DNA of 64,000 nt from Methylophilus sp. 5 (GCF_000515275.1 NZ_KI911560.1:2170001-2234000), one strand, 5' to 3'; positions 45,908 through 55,330 are shown, counted from the first letter of the stretch. Program-made: numbers and translations. The notes: generated from the sequence alone by a model not told the origin.

Positions 45908-46963
45908 ATGCAATTGAACATTCCTCACACTGCGGCGCGTCGTACCAGCTTATGGTTTGGGTGGTGCGTGGCGCTTGCCTGCGCGGCACTTTTACCGCAC
46001 GTGACCCATGCTGAAGAGCTTGCCGATGAACTGGCTGAGCCATTATCAAGTGACCCCCAGCGCTCGACTGAAACAGCACCTGCGAGTGAGATTCGGTCAT
46101 TGGTAGAAACGACACACCTCCCACAGGTTGACGCGCCAGCGCCCGGTTTTAGCCGCGAGCAGTCCACACTCAGAAATGAGGCCTATAAACAATTTATTAA
46201 ATTGCAGGTCAGTCTGGCAGCAGGTACTAAAAATGCCCTTGGGCTGACCAGTTATGAGCAAGCGCATGCCCATTATTGTACGCTGGCCGGGGAGTCGCGC
46301 GACCCGGATGCGCAATTTGCCATGGGCTGGTTTTACAGCGCGGGCAAAGGCGTGGCCGTCAATCATGATATTGCAGCGCGTTTTTTCAGCTTAGCCGCAA
46401 TACAAGGCCATCGCGATGCCAGAGTGTGGCTGGATAACGAACCTGGCAATGCCGAGCTGGCGGTGTTACCCGCCTGTATGCTCAAACAAGGTAACTCTGC
46501 GGCGGAGGTGTTGTTTCGCAAGCGTGGCCCGATTTATCAACTGGTGAAAAAGCATGCGCCGGTGTACGGCGTCGATGTTGACTTTGCTATGGCGGTGATT
46601 GCGGTGGAGTCTGGCTTTAACCCTAAAGCCACCTCGCGCAAAAAAGCACAGGGCCTGATGCAGTTGTTGCCGGATACGCAAGCCAGGTTTCATGTGAAGG
46701 ACGCCTATGATCCCGAACAAAATATTAAAGGTGGCTTGTCTTATTTGCGCTGGCTGATCAGCTATTTTAAAGGTGATGTCGAGCTGGTTGCGGCGGCGTA
46801 TAACGCCGGTGAACATGCCGTACAGAGGCATCAGGGCATTCCACCTTACCCAGAAACGCGTGACTACGTGAAACGCATTGGGCATTATTACAAAAAGAAA
46901 CACCATGAAGTCAAACAAAAGTCGGCCATGTATCAGGCTAACGGCACGCAGGCGGCTTCTTAA
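45908..46963 (+). CDS. Exported lytic transglycosylase with Sel1-like repeat
   Basis: 351 aa from the ATG at 45908; a GTG at 45854 in frame lies in the xseA promoter region. A signal peptide (WFGWCVALACAALLPHVTHA) is followed by a low-complexity stretch, a Sel1/TPR-like unit (DAQFAMGWFYSAGKGVAVNHDIAARFFSLAA-type, about 140-175), and a C-terminal SLT domain with the catalytic Glu in AVIAVESGFNPKATS and LMQLLP, GLSYL and AAYNAGEHAV motifs. It cleaves peptidoglycan glycan strands in the periplasm. The Sel1 unit suggests it acts in a complex. Confidence 0.9.
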   Translation: MQLNIPHTAARRTSLWFGWCVALACAALLPHVTHAEELADELAEPLSSDPQRSTETAPASEIRSLVETTHLPQVDAPAPGFSREQSTLRNEAYKQFIKLQVSLAAGTKNALGLTSYEQAHAHYCTLAGESRDPDAQFAMGWFYSAGKGVAVNHDIAARFFSLAAIQGHRDARVWLDNEPGNAELAVLPACMLKQGNSAAEVLFRKRGPIYQLVKKHAPVYGVDVDFAMAVIAVESGFNPKATSRKKAQGLMQLLPDTQARFHVKDAYDPEQNIKGGLSYLRWLISYFKGDVELVAAAYNAGEHAVQRHQGIPPYPETRDYVKRIGHYYKKKHHEVKQKSAMYQANGTQAAS

Positions 46964-47065
46964 TGGGTTGAATGCATAAAGTCAGGGAACGATGTGCACG
47001 CAGGCAGTATCATAAGCGCGTTATCTATTACAATTTAAGCTTCATTCAACGCGCAGGAGTAGGCA

Positions 47066-47560
47066 ATGTGTCAGTGGTTTAAGGGTCGTGGCGGCTATAT
47101 ATTAGGCTTTTTGGCCGCATTTGGAATTGTGGCGCTGGCATTGACCATACAAGTACAGAATCAGCTCGAGCCTTGCCCGTTGTGTATTTCGCAACGCATT
47201 ATATTCATGAGCCTGGGCGTATTGTTTTTGGCGCATGCCTTTGTTTCACCTAAGTCATGGCTGCATGCTGCGCTCACGTTGGTAGAAGTGCTCACCGCCC
47301 TCGGCGGCGCGGGTGTGGCCATTCGTCACTGGTGGTTGCAGGCGCACAAAGAAGAGATCATTGCCGACTGCGGCGTCGGTTTTGATTATATGTTTGAAAA
47401 CTTCCCACTCAAAAAAGCACTGACCCTGGTATTTCGCGGTACTGGTGACTGCGCGGCGATCGACTGGACATTTCTCGGCCTGACCTTGCCACAACTGGGT
47501 TTGATCAGTTTCGTGTTGTTTGGCACGTATGCGGTATTTTTGTTTCGCGCACGCGCTTAA
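47066..47560 (+). CDS. dsbB: Disulfide bond formation protein B
   Basis: 164 aa with AGGAG before the ATG. Four membrane helices. The first redox pair is in EPCPLCISQR, and the second pair is in the periplasmic loop (ADCGVGF ... GTGDCAAIDW). It reoxidises DsbA by passing electrons to ubiquinone. A terminator hairpin follows. Confidence 0.94.
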   Translation: MCQWFKGRGGYILGFLAAFGIVALALTIQVQNQLEPCPLCISQRIIFMSLGVLFLAHAFVSPKSWLHAALTLVEVLTALGGAGVAIRHWWLQAHKEEIIADCGVGFDYMFENFPLKKALTLVFRGTGDCAAIDWTFLGLTLPQLGLISFVLFGTYAVFLFRARA

Positions 47561-47584
47561 AGACTGAGGTGAAGTGCTCAGTCT
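47561..47584. terminator. Terminator between dsbB and the 5'-nucleotidase gene
   Basis: AGACTGAG pairs with CTCAGTCT around an 8-nt loop, followed by ATTTAAGTTTTTTT. It serves dsbB; the convergent gene ends 3 bases later. Confidence 0.6.
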
Positions 47585-47586
47585 AT

Positions 47587-48528
47587 TTAAGTTTTTTTCT
47601 GATTCGTCACGCCAAAAGGAATATGTACTGAAGGCACCACTTCAGAAGCTGTTTTTAAATGCCCGGATTGATCATCGAAGAAAATATGCGGTCTTAATAC
47701 CGCAAGAACTTTGCTTTTTTCAATGCCGCCCAGAAAGAACGCGTCATTCGCCATCACGCCCCAACTTTTTAGGGTGTTCATGGCGCGTTCATGTGCTGGC
47801 GCATCACGCGCTGTCACAATCGAAACTCTCAAACGGTTTTTGTAAGAAGGATCCAGTTTTTTCTTTTCTTCTTCGGCGAATTGAATGGAGGAAACACGCA
47901 CAAGTAATTGCTGCAATGGGCCAGGATTATGAGGTTGCATGACATTCATCGCTTCGTGCGCTTTGAATTCGTTCACGTCTTTTCTGGCTTGAAAAACTGT
48001 TTCAGACTCATCGTCGACCAGCACACCATCAAAGTCGAAGGCAATGCGTAATCCAGCATCCTCTTCGTCATCAATCACCGCTGAGTTCATGACATGGCCG
48101 GCAGGCATATTCAGGCGAATGGCAGAATCGACATCGTCTTTGTTGCCCGAGAGAAAAAGGGATATGTTGAGTGCAGGAATAAACTTGTACGGCGCTTGGC
48201 CTTGCATGAATATGGCTCTCGTCATGCCGATCTTGTAATGCTCTATAGACTTCATGACCCTAAGGCCTGTATCAGGATCGTTTTTTGATAGCAATATCAC
48301 TTCAACCAGCGGGTCATCTGGATGGGCGCTCAAGTCATTTAGAGAGAGCAGCCGTTTGATGAATGAAAATGCAATGCCTTTGGGCAGCGGGTTGTTAAGG
48401 TTGCGCTCTTGGAACTTGCGATAAAGCGCCTCACCGTCTCTTTTAAAGATTGCGTCAGAGTCTGACAAATCAAACATCGCACTCGATGCGACGCCTATCA
48501 CTAATCTGTTTTCTAGGGTGTATGCCAT
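47587..48528 (-). CDS. 5'-nucleotidase (NT5C1-like family)
   Basis: 313 aa. The sequence matches the bacterial 5'-nucleotidase family related to cytosolic NT5C1 (PF06189): N-terminal RLVIGVASSAMFDLSDSDAIF, VILLSKNDPDTGLRVMKSIEHY, FLSGNKDDV, and the HAD-type aspartate motif AFDFDGVLVDDESE with IVTARDAPAHERAMNTL. It probably dephosphorylates nucleoside monophosphates in the cytoplasm. Convergent with dsbB; base composition is slightly more AT-rich than the neighbours. Confidence 0.85.
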   Translation of the reverse strand: MAYTLENRLVIGVASSAMFDLSDSDAIFKRDGEALYRKFQERNLNNPLPKGIAFSFIKRLLSLNDLSAHPDDPLVEVILLSKNDPDTGLRVMKSIEHYKIGMTRAIFMQGQAPYKFIPALNISLFLSGNKDDVDSAIRLNMPAGHVMNSAVIDDEEDAGLRIAFDFDGVLVDDESETVFQARKDVNEFKAHEAMNVMQPHNPGPLQQLLVRVSSIQFAEEEKKKLDPSYKNRLRVSIVTARDAPAHERAMNTLKSWGVMANDAFFLGGIEKSKVLAVLRPHIFFDDQSGHLKTASEVVPSVHIPFGVTNQKKT

Positions 48529-48557
48529 GATGATTGGAAATTGAGCGTTAAGGGTTG

Positions 48558-49553
48558 TTATCTACCGGTTACGTCTGACATGGCCGATTGTTTGGAGATC
48601 GCCTCATGCCACTCTTTAAATGGCGCATCACATAATTGCTCTGCTTGTTGCGACAGTGTTTCGTGCGGCGTATTGGCGGCGCGCAGTTTGGCGGTTTCGC
48701 GCTTTAAACAGCCCAGGTATTTGGCTTTGGCGTAAATCTCTTCGGTTTGCAAGCTGGCAATGGCCTGGTCGGCCTGGTTGAGCGATTGGCATAGCGGCGC
48801 GGGTTGTGAGGTTGCGTGCCATGTGCTGTCTGCTTTTTGCATGTGAATCACATTGGCAATGTCTTGCCCGCGTTTGTGGATCCAGTCTTCGAGAATCTCG
48901 TTGCCGCAGCTTTCTGTTTGGCAACGCATCACACCCTTGAGCAGCCAGGCCGCTTGTTTGGTCATGCGCTCTTCTGAAATGCCGCAGTTATGAATCACGT
49001 CATGTGAGCGCGAAAAATACAATTTGTAGTTGGCGCGCCAACTGGCGTGGCTGGCGCAGGCGACTTTGCGTAAAGGATTAGCAGGCGCGCAGTTTTCGGC
49101 TTGCATAATGTGCAGCCGCTCTGGCGAATGATTACCCACGCGTCGACACGCCAACGCAATGGCTTGGCCGTAGGCTTGCGTCACACCCCAAAACGATAAT
49201 CGGGCCTGGGCAAATGCCGGGTGGCTTGCCAGAGCGTGATTGTTTTTCCAGTCCATGCTTTCTGATGTCTGGCTGGCTTGATGAAACACGGTTTCGCGCT
49301 CAACTTCTAACGAAAACTCACTGCAAGAGGCTTGTACAAACCGGGTGGCAATCGTGTCGTCATGGTCGTCTGCCCTTAGCTTGAAATACACCATGTCGTC
49401 GTGCTGGCCAACTTGCAGTGAATCGAGGTCGACCGCAACGGTGAGAAACTTTTCGCGGCCTGGCACGGTTTGCCATTGTTCGGCATGGGCGATGGGGCTG
49501 AGTAGAGCGGACAAACAGGCAAGTACAAACGCAGCGGCAGAACACTTAAGCAT
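48558..49553 (-). CDS. Exported protein with surface-adhesin-E-like N-terminus, function unknown
   Basis: 331 aa. Signal peptide AAAFVLACLSALLSPIAHA. The following 110 residues (EQWQTVPGREKFLTVAVDLDSL ... MVYFKLRADD ... ALACRR) look like the small beta-rich domain of surface-adhesin E proteins. The C-terminal half is helical with several Cys that may form disulfides (CGISEERM, RCQTESCGNEI, CQSLN, CLKRE, QLCDAPF), somewhat like LprI-type lysozyme-inhibitor domains. It is most likely periplasmic. I do not recognise a specific function. Confidence 0.7.
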   Translation of the reverse strand: MLKCSAAAFVLACLSALLSPIAHAEQWQTVPGREKFLTVAVDLDSLQVGQHDDMVYFKLRADDHDDTIATRFVQASCSEFSLEVERETVFHQASQTSESMDWKNNHALASHPAFAQARLSFWGVTQAYGQAIALACRRVGNHSPERLHIMQAENCAPANPLRKVACASHASWRANYKLYFSRSHDVIHNCGISEERMTKQAAWLLKGVMRCQTESCGNEILEDWIHKRGQDIANVIHMQKADSTWHATSQPAPLCQSLNQADQAIASLQTEEIYAKAKYLGCLKRETAKLRAANTPHETLSQQAEQLCDAPFKEWHEAISKQSAMSDVTGR

Positions 49554-49606
49554 GATGAGTAATACAAAAACGACAGAAGGGTTGAAAGATATCTAATTGC
49601 GGTGAC

Positions 49607-50773
49607 TTAGTCTAGCGCGGCGGCGGCATACACGCTGTTACGGCCAGCTTGCTTGGCTTCGTACAGCGCCTGGTCTGCGCGTTGCAATAGTTGCGACAGA
49701 TTGTCACCAGCATGTAGCACAGCAACACCCGCACTAATGGTGATGTTGCCCACGCCAGCCAGGTGCATGGCGTTGATCTGATGACGCACTTTTTCTGCCA
49801 GTTGCGTGGCTTGCTTGAGGGTTGTGCGTGGTGCGTAAATAATCAGTTCATCGCCGCCCCAGCGCACAGTAATGTCTGAAATACGACTATGCTTTTTGAT
49901 GCAGCTTGCCACGGCTTTGATGACGACATCGCCCAATATATGGCCGTGGGTATCATTGATTTTTTTAAAGTGGTCGATGTCTATCAAAATCAGGGCGTCA
50001 GAAATTTTTCTGCGCGTGACAGGGGGGGAGTGTTCAGCAAACACGGTTTCAAAGTGGTGGCGGTTACTGAGGCCGGTTAAATGGTCAGTGCTAGAAAGCG
50101 TTTTAAGGTTTTCTTTTTCGATCTCTAGGGCAGTGTTGGCGGCAGCCAATTGCTCGGTGCGTTGTTTAACCAGGGCTTCGAGGTCGGTATTCAGCGCTTT
50201 TAAGTGGCTGGTTTGTGACTCACGCAGGCACTCGTAATTGCGAATAATAAAAAACTGCGCCAGCAGGTAAAAGCACAGGCTGAGAATATCCAGGTTGCTA
50301 TATTCGGACGGAAAAATGCCAATCACATGGTTGCTGATCACCAATAGCAGCAAGGTCGCCAGCATGTAGTAGCCGGCCACGCGGCCTTTGAGGTAAAACG
50401 CGGCTGCCAGGATGAGTAACAAGAGAGCACTGCGGGTGGTGGTGCCCATGCCCATAAAAAACACGGTTAAAAATTGCATAAAACAAAGCCATAAGGCAAT
50501 GCTGGCAATTAACTCAATGTTTTTCTGGTAGCGATAGAGCACCCACAACAAACCAAACGCCAGAAAGGCTGAGACTAAGTCTACCCGGCCAATAAAAGGT
50601 TGCAGGTTCCAGCGGATAATCCCCATGGACAGCGATACAATGCCGGAGAACGCAAACACATTATTGAGAAAAACGACTTTATAGCGGACGTTATCAGCTT
50701 CGCTGAGCTCTGGAAAAAGCTTGATCGGACGCAACATGACGACAAGCGCTTGGCTAATCCACTTCTTGAACAT
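49607..50773 (-). CDS. Membrane diguanylate cyclase (GGDEF)
   Basis: 388 aa. About six hydrophobic helices in residues 25-195, a coiled-coil linker (SHLKALNTDLEALVKQRTEQLAAANTALEIEKENL-type), then a GGDEF domain (about 220-385): STDHLTGLSNRHHF, LILIDIDHFKKINDTHGH, and RWGGDELIIYA. The signature reads GGDEL, with Leu for Phe, a substitution found in active cyclases too. No RxxD inhibition site is evident before it. It is the third c-di-GMP enzyme in 22 kb. Confidence 0.9.
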   Translation of the reverse strand: MFKKWISQALVVMLRPIKLFPELSEADNVRYKVVFLNNVFAFSGIVSLSMGIIRWNLQPFIGRVDLVSAFLAFGLLWVLYRYQKNIELIASIALWLCFMQFLTVFFMGMGTTTRSALLLLILAAAFYLKGRVAGYYMLATLLLLVISNHVIGIFPSEYSNLDILSLCFYLLAQFFIIRNYECLRESQTSHLKALNTDLEALVKQRTEQLAAANTALEIEKENLKTLSSTDHLTGLSNRHHFETVFAEHSPPVTRRKISDALILIDIDHFKKINDTHGHILGDVVIKAVASCIKKHSRISDITVRWGGDELIIYAPRTTLKQATQLAEKVRHQINAMHLAGVGNITISAGVAVLHAGDNLSQLLQRADQALYEAKQAGRNSVYAAAALD

Positions 50774-50969
50774 CCGGTTTCCTTGGTAATTATTGTTTTT
50801 GCGATGCAGGCAGTTTATGTAAAATCAGTACTTCACCAGCTAAATCAGGAACGACACTGGAATTTTACATATATTAAGCATTGCGTGTATTAATTTTAAT
50901 CGTTTAAATTCAGAATATTTGGGGCATCTGCCCCCGTTCCATCTGGAAAACAACACACATCGGTCTGTT

Positions 50970-51863
50970 ATGAAACCATACAAAACTTTGGATGACTTTG
51001 TTGGCAATACGCCACTGGTCGCTTTACAACGCATGAACCCTAATCCGAGCAATACTATTTTGCTCAAGCTTGAGGGCAATAACCCGGCTGGCTCGGTGAA
51101 AGACAGGCCTGCTTACAGCATGATTTTGCGCGCGGAAGCACGTGGCCAAATCAAACCTGGTGATACCTTGATTGAGGCGACCAGTGGCAATACCGGGATT
51201 GCGCTGGCCATGGTGGCTGCCATGCGCGGTTACAAAATGGTGTTGGTGATGCCTGAGAATCAGTCTATTGAGCGTCGCCAAAGCATGAAAGCTTATGGTG
51301 CTGAGCTGGTGTTAACGCCTAAAGAAGGTAGCATGGAGCTGGCACGCGATGTGGCGCTCAAGTTGCAAGCCGAAGGCGAGGGCATCGTGCTCGACCAGTT
51401 TGGCAATATGGATAATCCGTTGGCCCATTATGAAGGCACCGGGCCTGAGATTTGGCGTGATACTGCAGGAAAAGTCACGCATTTTGTCTCCAGCATGGGT
51501 ACAACAGGCACCATTATGGGCACGTCGCGCTATCTCAAGGAGCAAAATCCTGAGATACAAATCATCGGTGTGCAGCCTGAAGAGGGCGCGCAAATTCCTG
51601 GCATACGCAAATGGCCAGAAGCCTATATGCCGTCTATTTTTGAGGCCAAACGCATTGATGAGTTGCGTTATGTCAGTCAACAACAGGCTGAAGACACCAC
51701 GCGCAAGCTGGCCAACCAAGAAGGTATTTTTGCGGGCATTTCGAGTGGCGGCGCTTTATATACTGCCTTGCAACTGTCCAAACAAGTCAACGATGCCGTG
51801 ATTGTGGCGATTGTCTGCGACCGCGGTGACCGCTATTTATCTACCGGGGTGTTTCCAGACTGA
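50970..51863 (+). CDS. cysM: Cysteine synthase B
   Basis: 297 aa from the ATG at 50970 (MKPYKTLDDFVGNTPLV); an upstream TTG at 50919 adds 17 unrelated residues and lies in a GC-rich hairpin. PLP lysine in GNNPAGSVKDRPA, the substrate loop EATSGNTGIALA, and GTTGTIMGTSRYL are those of CysM, which uses O-acetylserine with sulfide or thiosulfate. No ribosome site is seen before the ATG. The stop overlaps the next ATG (TGATG), linking it to ydbH. Confidence 0.94.
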   Translation: MKPYKTLDDFVGNTPLVALQRMNPNPSNTILLKLEGNNPAGSVKDRPAYSMILRAEARGQIKPGDTLIEATSGNTGIALAMVAAMRGYKMVLVMPENQSIERRQSMKAYGAELVLTPKEGSMELARDVALKLQAEGEGIVLDQFGNMDNPLAHYEGTGPEIWRDTAGKVTHFVSSMGTTGTIMGTSRYLKEQNPEIQIIGVQPEEGAQIPGIRKWPEAYMPSIFEAKRIDELRYVSQQQAEDTTRKLANQEGIFAGISSGGALYTALQLSKQVNDAVIVAIVCDRGDRYLSTGVFPD

Positions 51864-53866
51864 TGCGCATCTGCGGGCTGATGCTTTTGTTTTGGTCGGC
51901 GCAACTGAGCGCCATGACCGAAATCAGCCTCAGTGCAGACAGCATCACCAGCGATCTTTTTCAGCTTGATAAGCCGCATGCGGTAGTCAATTTACATAGC
52001 AAACAGCAGGTGCAAGTGCATGCCGAGCGCCTGCAAATCGGCGATGCCAAATTAGATAAGCCTAATATCATGCTGGATATGAGCGCCAGGCCAACAGCGC
52101 TGATTACGTCTGACCAATTACAGATGCCCCCTTATCAGGTGCGTCACCCTAAAATTTTTCTCGATTACGGCGCCAACACTCACTCGCCACAAACGCGTCA
52201 GCCTACGTTGTCTTTTGATGCCGAAGTGAAGGCACTGCAAGATGAGGTGTGGGGCACATTTCATTTGAACTGCCAGGTGCCAGCGCAGGCAGCGGTGCAA
52301 ACCTGGCATTGTGAAGATGGTTTGTATCACGATGTGCGCTCGCATGTGCCATTTAATGTACTGGTGACCCCCACCTGGAAAGTGCAGGATAACACTGGCC
52401 CGGCTGCCAGAGGGGTCGATGTTGAATTAGCGGTGCGTGAGGCCAAATTTAGTGATGCGGCTGGCTTGCATGCAGGCGATAAACTCACGGGTAAAGTCAA
52501 TTTGGCTGCGCACGAACAAGCCGGTGGCTGGCGTTGGCAGGGTGTGTTTCAGTGGCAGCAGGGCGAGTTGTTCTGGCAACCATTTTACTTTGCTGAAGGC
52601 AACAAGCGGTTTGAGATTCGTGGCTTTTACCATGAGCCCACGGTTGATATTGAACAGGCCACGCTGGAGTTGCAAGGCGTAGGCACCCTGCATAGCCAAA
52701 GCCGCATCAATCTCATCAGTAAACAATTTGAGTTTTTAAAGGTCGATGCCAAAGAGGTCGATTTTAAAGGTGTTTACCAGGCGTTTATCCAGCCACTGAT
52801 TCCGCACTCGGCGTTTGGCCATTTAAATGTCTCCGGCAAGGCCGACTGGTCGTTTGAAGCCAAAGGCTTGCAGCCACTGAAGTTTCATCTCAACATTACT
52901 GACGCCAGCGTCGAAGACCAGCTGGGCAAGTTTGGCTTTACCCACTTTAATGCCGATATTCCGTGGGATTACGACCATCCCCAGCAAATTACCATGGGTT
53001 ACCAGTCAGGGCACATTTTAAAAATTCCGCTGGGCGCAACCCGTTGGCAAGCTGAGGTCAACCGGTTTTCGATTACGGCGCCGCGTTTACAGTTGCCGAT
53101 TTTGGATGGCGGGCTAGATTTTCAGGATATTTCTGCCGCCTGGATTAATCAAAGCATGGTCTGGCATGTCAAAATGGATTTACAGCCGATTAGCATGACC
53201 AGTTTTAGTCAGGCGCTGGATTGGCCTACCATGCGTGGCCAGATTGCGGGCACGATTCCGTTAGTGACTTATGCCAACCATGAGTTACGAATGATGGGTG
53301 ATATGCAATTTAAATTGTTTAATGGCATGGTCGGGATGTCTGATCTGGATATTGATGACCCGTTGGGCGCAGTGCCCAAGTTACACGCCAATTTCACCAT
53401 GCGCGAGATTGACCTGGGTGAAGTCACACGCACATTTAACTTTGGCTCTATCAGTGGCAAGCTGGAGGGCGATATCAAGCATTTGCGGTTGCAAAACTGG
53501 AAACCCATCTCTATGAATGCCTCGGTGCGTACTGCGGACGGCCCATTTGAAAAGAAAATTTCGCAGCGCGCGGTAGAAAATATTACTGCCTTGGGCGGCG
53601 AGGGCACTGCAGCCGCATTGCAACGTACCTTTTTGCGATTTTTTAAAGAATTTGGCTATGAAAAAATTGGCCTCAGTTGTGAATTGCGCGGCGATATTTG
53701 CAAAATGGGTGGCGTTGAGCAACTGCCGGACGGGTTTGTGATTGTAAAAGGCAAAGGCGCGCCTTCGGTCAACGTGAATGGCTATACACAATATGTCAGT
53801 TGGAAAGATGTGTTGGGGCGCATGCAACGCGTCACCGATAGCAATAGTAAAATCATCATTGATTAA
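51863..53866 (+). CDS. ydbH: YdbH-like AsmA-family protein
   Basis: 667 aa, shorter than E. coli YdbH (879). The N-terminus MRICGLMLLFWSAQLSA is a signal or inner-membrane anchor, and the rest is beta-rich with repeated segments typical of AsmA-like proteins. The C-terminal part (MPNFT... region with ALGGEGTAAALQRTFLRFFKEFGYEKIGLSCELRGDICKMGG-type) matches the DctA/YdbH domain (PF11739). In E. coli, YdbH is one of three redundant AsmA-like phospholipid transporters with TamB and YhdP, and acts with YnbE and YdbL, whose homologues follow here. Confidence 0.85.
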   Translation: MRICGLMLLFWSAQLSAMTEISLSADSITSDLFQLDKPHAVVNLHSKQQVQVHAERLQIGDAKLDKPNIMLDMSARPTALITSDQLQMPPYQVRHPKIFLDYGANTHSPQTRQPTLSFDAEVKALQDEVWGTFHLNCQVPAQAAVQTWHCEDGLYHDVRSHVPFNVLVTPTWKVQDNTGPAARGVDVELAVREAKFSDAAGLHAGDKLTGKVNLAAHEQAGGWRWQGVFQWQQGELFWQPFYFAEGNKRFEIRGFYHEPTVDIEQATLELQGVGTLHSQSRINLISKQFEFLKVDAKEVDFKGVYQAFIQPLIPHSAFGHLNVSGKADWSFEAKGLQPLKFHLNITDASVEDQLGKFGFTHFNADIPWDYDHPQQITMGYQSGHILKIPLGATRWQAEVNRFSITAPRLQLPILDGGLDFQDISAAWINQSMVWHVKMDLQPISMTSFSQALDWPTMRGQIAGTIPLVTYANHELRMMGDMQFKLFNGMVGMSDLDIDDPLGAVPKLHANFTMREIDLGEVTRTFNFGSISGKLEGDIKHLRLQNWKPISMNASVRTADGPFEKKISQRAVENITALGGEGTAAALQRTFLRFFKEFGYEKIGLSCELRGDICKMGGVEQLPDGFVIVKGKGAPSVNVNGYTQYVSWKDVLGRMQRVTDSNSKIIID

Positions 53867-53913
53867 ACTTTAATCAATATAAAGTGCCAATAGGGTGTCA
53901 GAAAGGACTCGGA

Positions 53914-54171
53914 TTGAACCTGACTTTGATCAAACAGCATGCATGCGTGCACTGGGTGCGTACAGGGGCGCTGGCGCTGGCAGCCACTAGTCTCAGCGCT
54001 TGCGTCACTATTAATATCTACTTTCCGGCCGCTGCCGCCGAAAAAGCTGCAGATAAAGTGATAGACGAAATCTGGCAGATGCCTGCCGGACAAAACCCGG
54101 CGGCGGATCAGCATACTGCACCTGCTACCACCCCGGCTGCGCCTTCAGTGAATCAGGAGCCATCACCATGA
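53914..54171 (+). CDS. ynbE: YnbE-like lipoprotein
   Basis: 85 aa from the TTG at 53914, chosen because AGGA sits 6 bases upstream; a GTG at 53884 lies before that ribosome site. The lipobox is LSAC, followed by VTINIYFPAAAAEKAADKVIDEIWQM, the YnbE signature. E. coli YnbE is an outer-membrane lipoprotein that stacks with YdbH to bridge the envelope. The tail after residue 60 is Pro/Ala-rich and extra to the E. coli protein. It overlaps ydbL by 4 bases. Confidence 0.87.
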   Translation: MNLTLIKQHACVHWVRTGALALAATSLSACVTINIYFPAAAAEKAADKVIDEIWQMPAGQNPAADQHTAPATTPAAPSVNQEPSP

Positions 54172-54653
54172 CCCAGTGTCTGAAACGTTTGTATAACTTG
54201 TGTGGCTGGTTGCTATTATGTCTGCGCCATGGCTATGCTATTTTAAAGTCTGTGTTATTCGGTTTTTGTTTGAGTGCCGTGCTTATATTACCCGCCCATG
54301 CGGCAGCCGACCTCGATGTAAACACGCCTGCGGTTGCCGCGGTGAAAGCCAGTATGCAAAGCCGTCACAGGCAACTGTTGCCGCATTATCAATCGGGTGC
54401 GGTGGGATTGACGGCAGACGGCTTTGTTGCAGTAAAAGAGGCCGGTTTGGTGCCACTGTCCCAACGTAGTGCGTTAGCTGCGCTGGTCAAGGACGAAAAT
54501 GCTGATCGCACCCAGTTATACCAAGGCATCGCTGCCGCAAATGGTCACTCTGAGTGGGAGGGCGAAATTCAGCGCACGTTTGCCCAGCGCTGGATTGATA
54601 AAGCGCAAACCGGCTGGTTTGTGCAGCGGGATGGGCGATGGCTGCCTAAATAG
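54168..54653 (+). CDS. ydbL: YdbL-like periplasmic protein (DUF1318)
   Basis: 161 aa, AGGAG 9 bases before the ATG. A long hydrophobic N-terminus with AHAA after about residue 45 provides export. The mature region (VNTPAVAAVKASMQSRHRQLLPHYQSGAVGLTADGFV-type, then LVKDENADRTQLYQGIAAANG and FAQRWIDKAQTGWFVQRDGRW) is DUF1318. In E. coli YdbL acts as a periplasmic partner that keeps YnbE from polymerising wrongly with YdbH. Completes the ydbH-ynbE-ydbL module. Confidence 0.9.
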   Translation: MTQCLKRLYNLCGWLLLCLRHGYAILKSVLFGFCLSAVLILPAHAAADLDVNTPAVAAVKASMQSRHRQLLPHYQSGAVGLTADGFVAVKEAGLVPLSQRSALAALVKDENADRTQLYQGIAAANGHSEWEGEIQRTFAQRWIDKAQTGWFVQRDGRWLPK

Positions 54654-54834
54654 GCAGGCGAAACAACAGCTTGGCTGATTCAGGCTAGATTAAAACGGTG
54701 TGTATGCTGCCAGGGGCGTGATCATTGCCTGTCATGGCAATTTGATGAATAGCGTAGTAAAAGTATCGGCTTTCAGTTTCAGGCATGTTCATTGCATACA
54801 ATCAAAGTGTATGTTTCGATGAAAGGGGTCCGCT

Positions 54835-55314
54835 GTGGCAACTAATCTTTTCGTTCTCCCTCGCTTGGGTGAAAATATTCATCAGCAGGATGTGGGGATT
54901 TATTACATTCTGAATCATCATACTGGTCGTGTGCGATCTCTGATACAGCTGGCACGTGAAAACGTGCATTGGTATCTGATGCAATTGCAGCCGATTGCCG
55001 ATGGCCTGGATTATCGCTGGTCTGTGATGTCGCGCGAGAATGACTGCGCGCTCAAGGCGGCGACTGACAGGCAAATTGCACACTACTTTGCCAAAGCAGA
55101 ATATGCAGAACCCTCAGGAGCCTGGCAGGTGATGCGTAATGCCGATTTCGGTTTTGCCAAGTTCACACCAATCGAAGCGCCACAAGACATTAGCTATGCC
55201 ATTTTGACGTTTGACGGTGAAGAGATGAATGCGCCTATCCGTTTGCATAAAGCGCCCGCCGAGTGGCTGCAAGAAGATGCTGACACAGATATTATGCAGC
55301 TGGAGTTTGCCTGA
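54835..55314 (+). CDS. Protein of unknown function, 159 aa
   Basis: GTG start at 54835 with AAAGGGG 6 bases upstream. A soluble, mixed alpha/beta protein without signal peptide, membrane helix or recognisable motif. The sequence (MATNLFVLPRLGENIHQQ ... MQLEFA) is acidic at the C-terminus. It is monocistronic: 181 bases separate it from ydbL and a strong terminator follows. I do not recognise a family. Confidence 0.7.
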   Translation: MATNLFVLPRLGENIHQQDVGIYYILNHHTGRVRSLIQLARENVHWYLMQLQPIADGLDYRWSVMSRENDCALKAATDRQIAHYFAKAEYAEPSGAWQVMRNADFGFAKFTPIEAPQDISYAILTFDGEEMNAPIRLHKAPAEWLQEDADTDIMQLEFA

Positions 55315-55330
55315 TTAGCTTGCTGAATGT

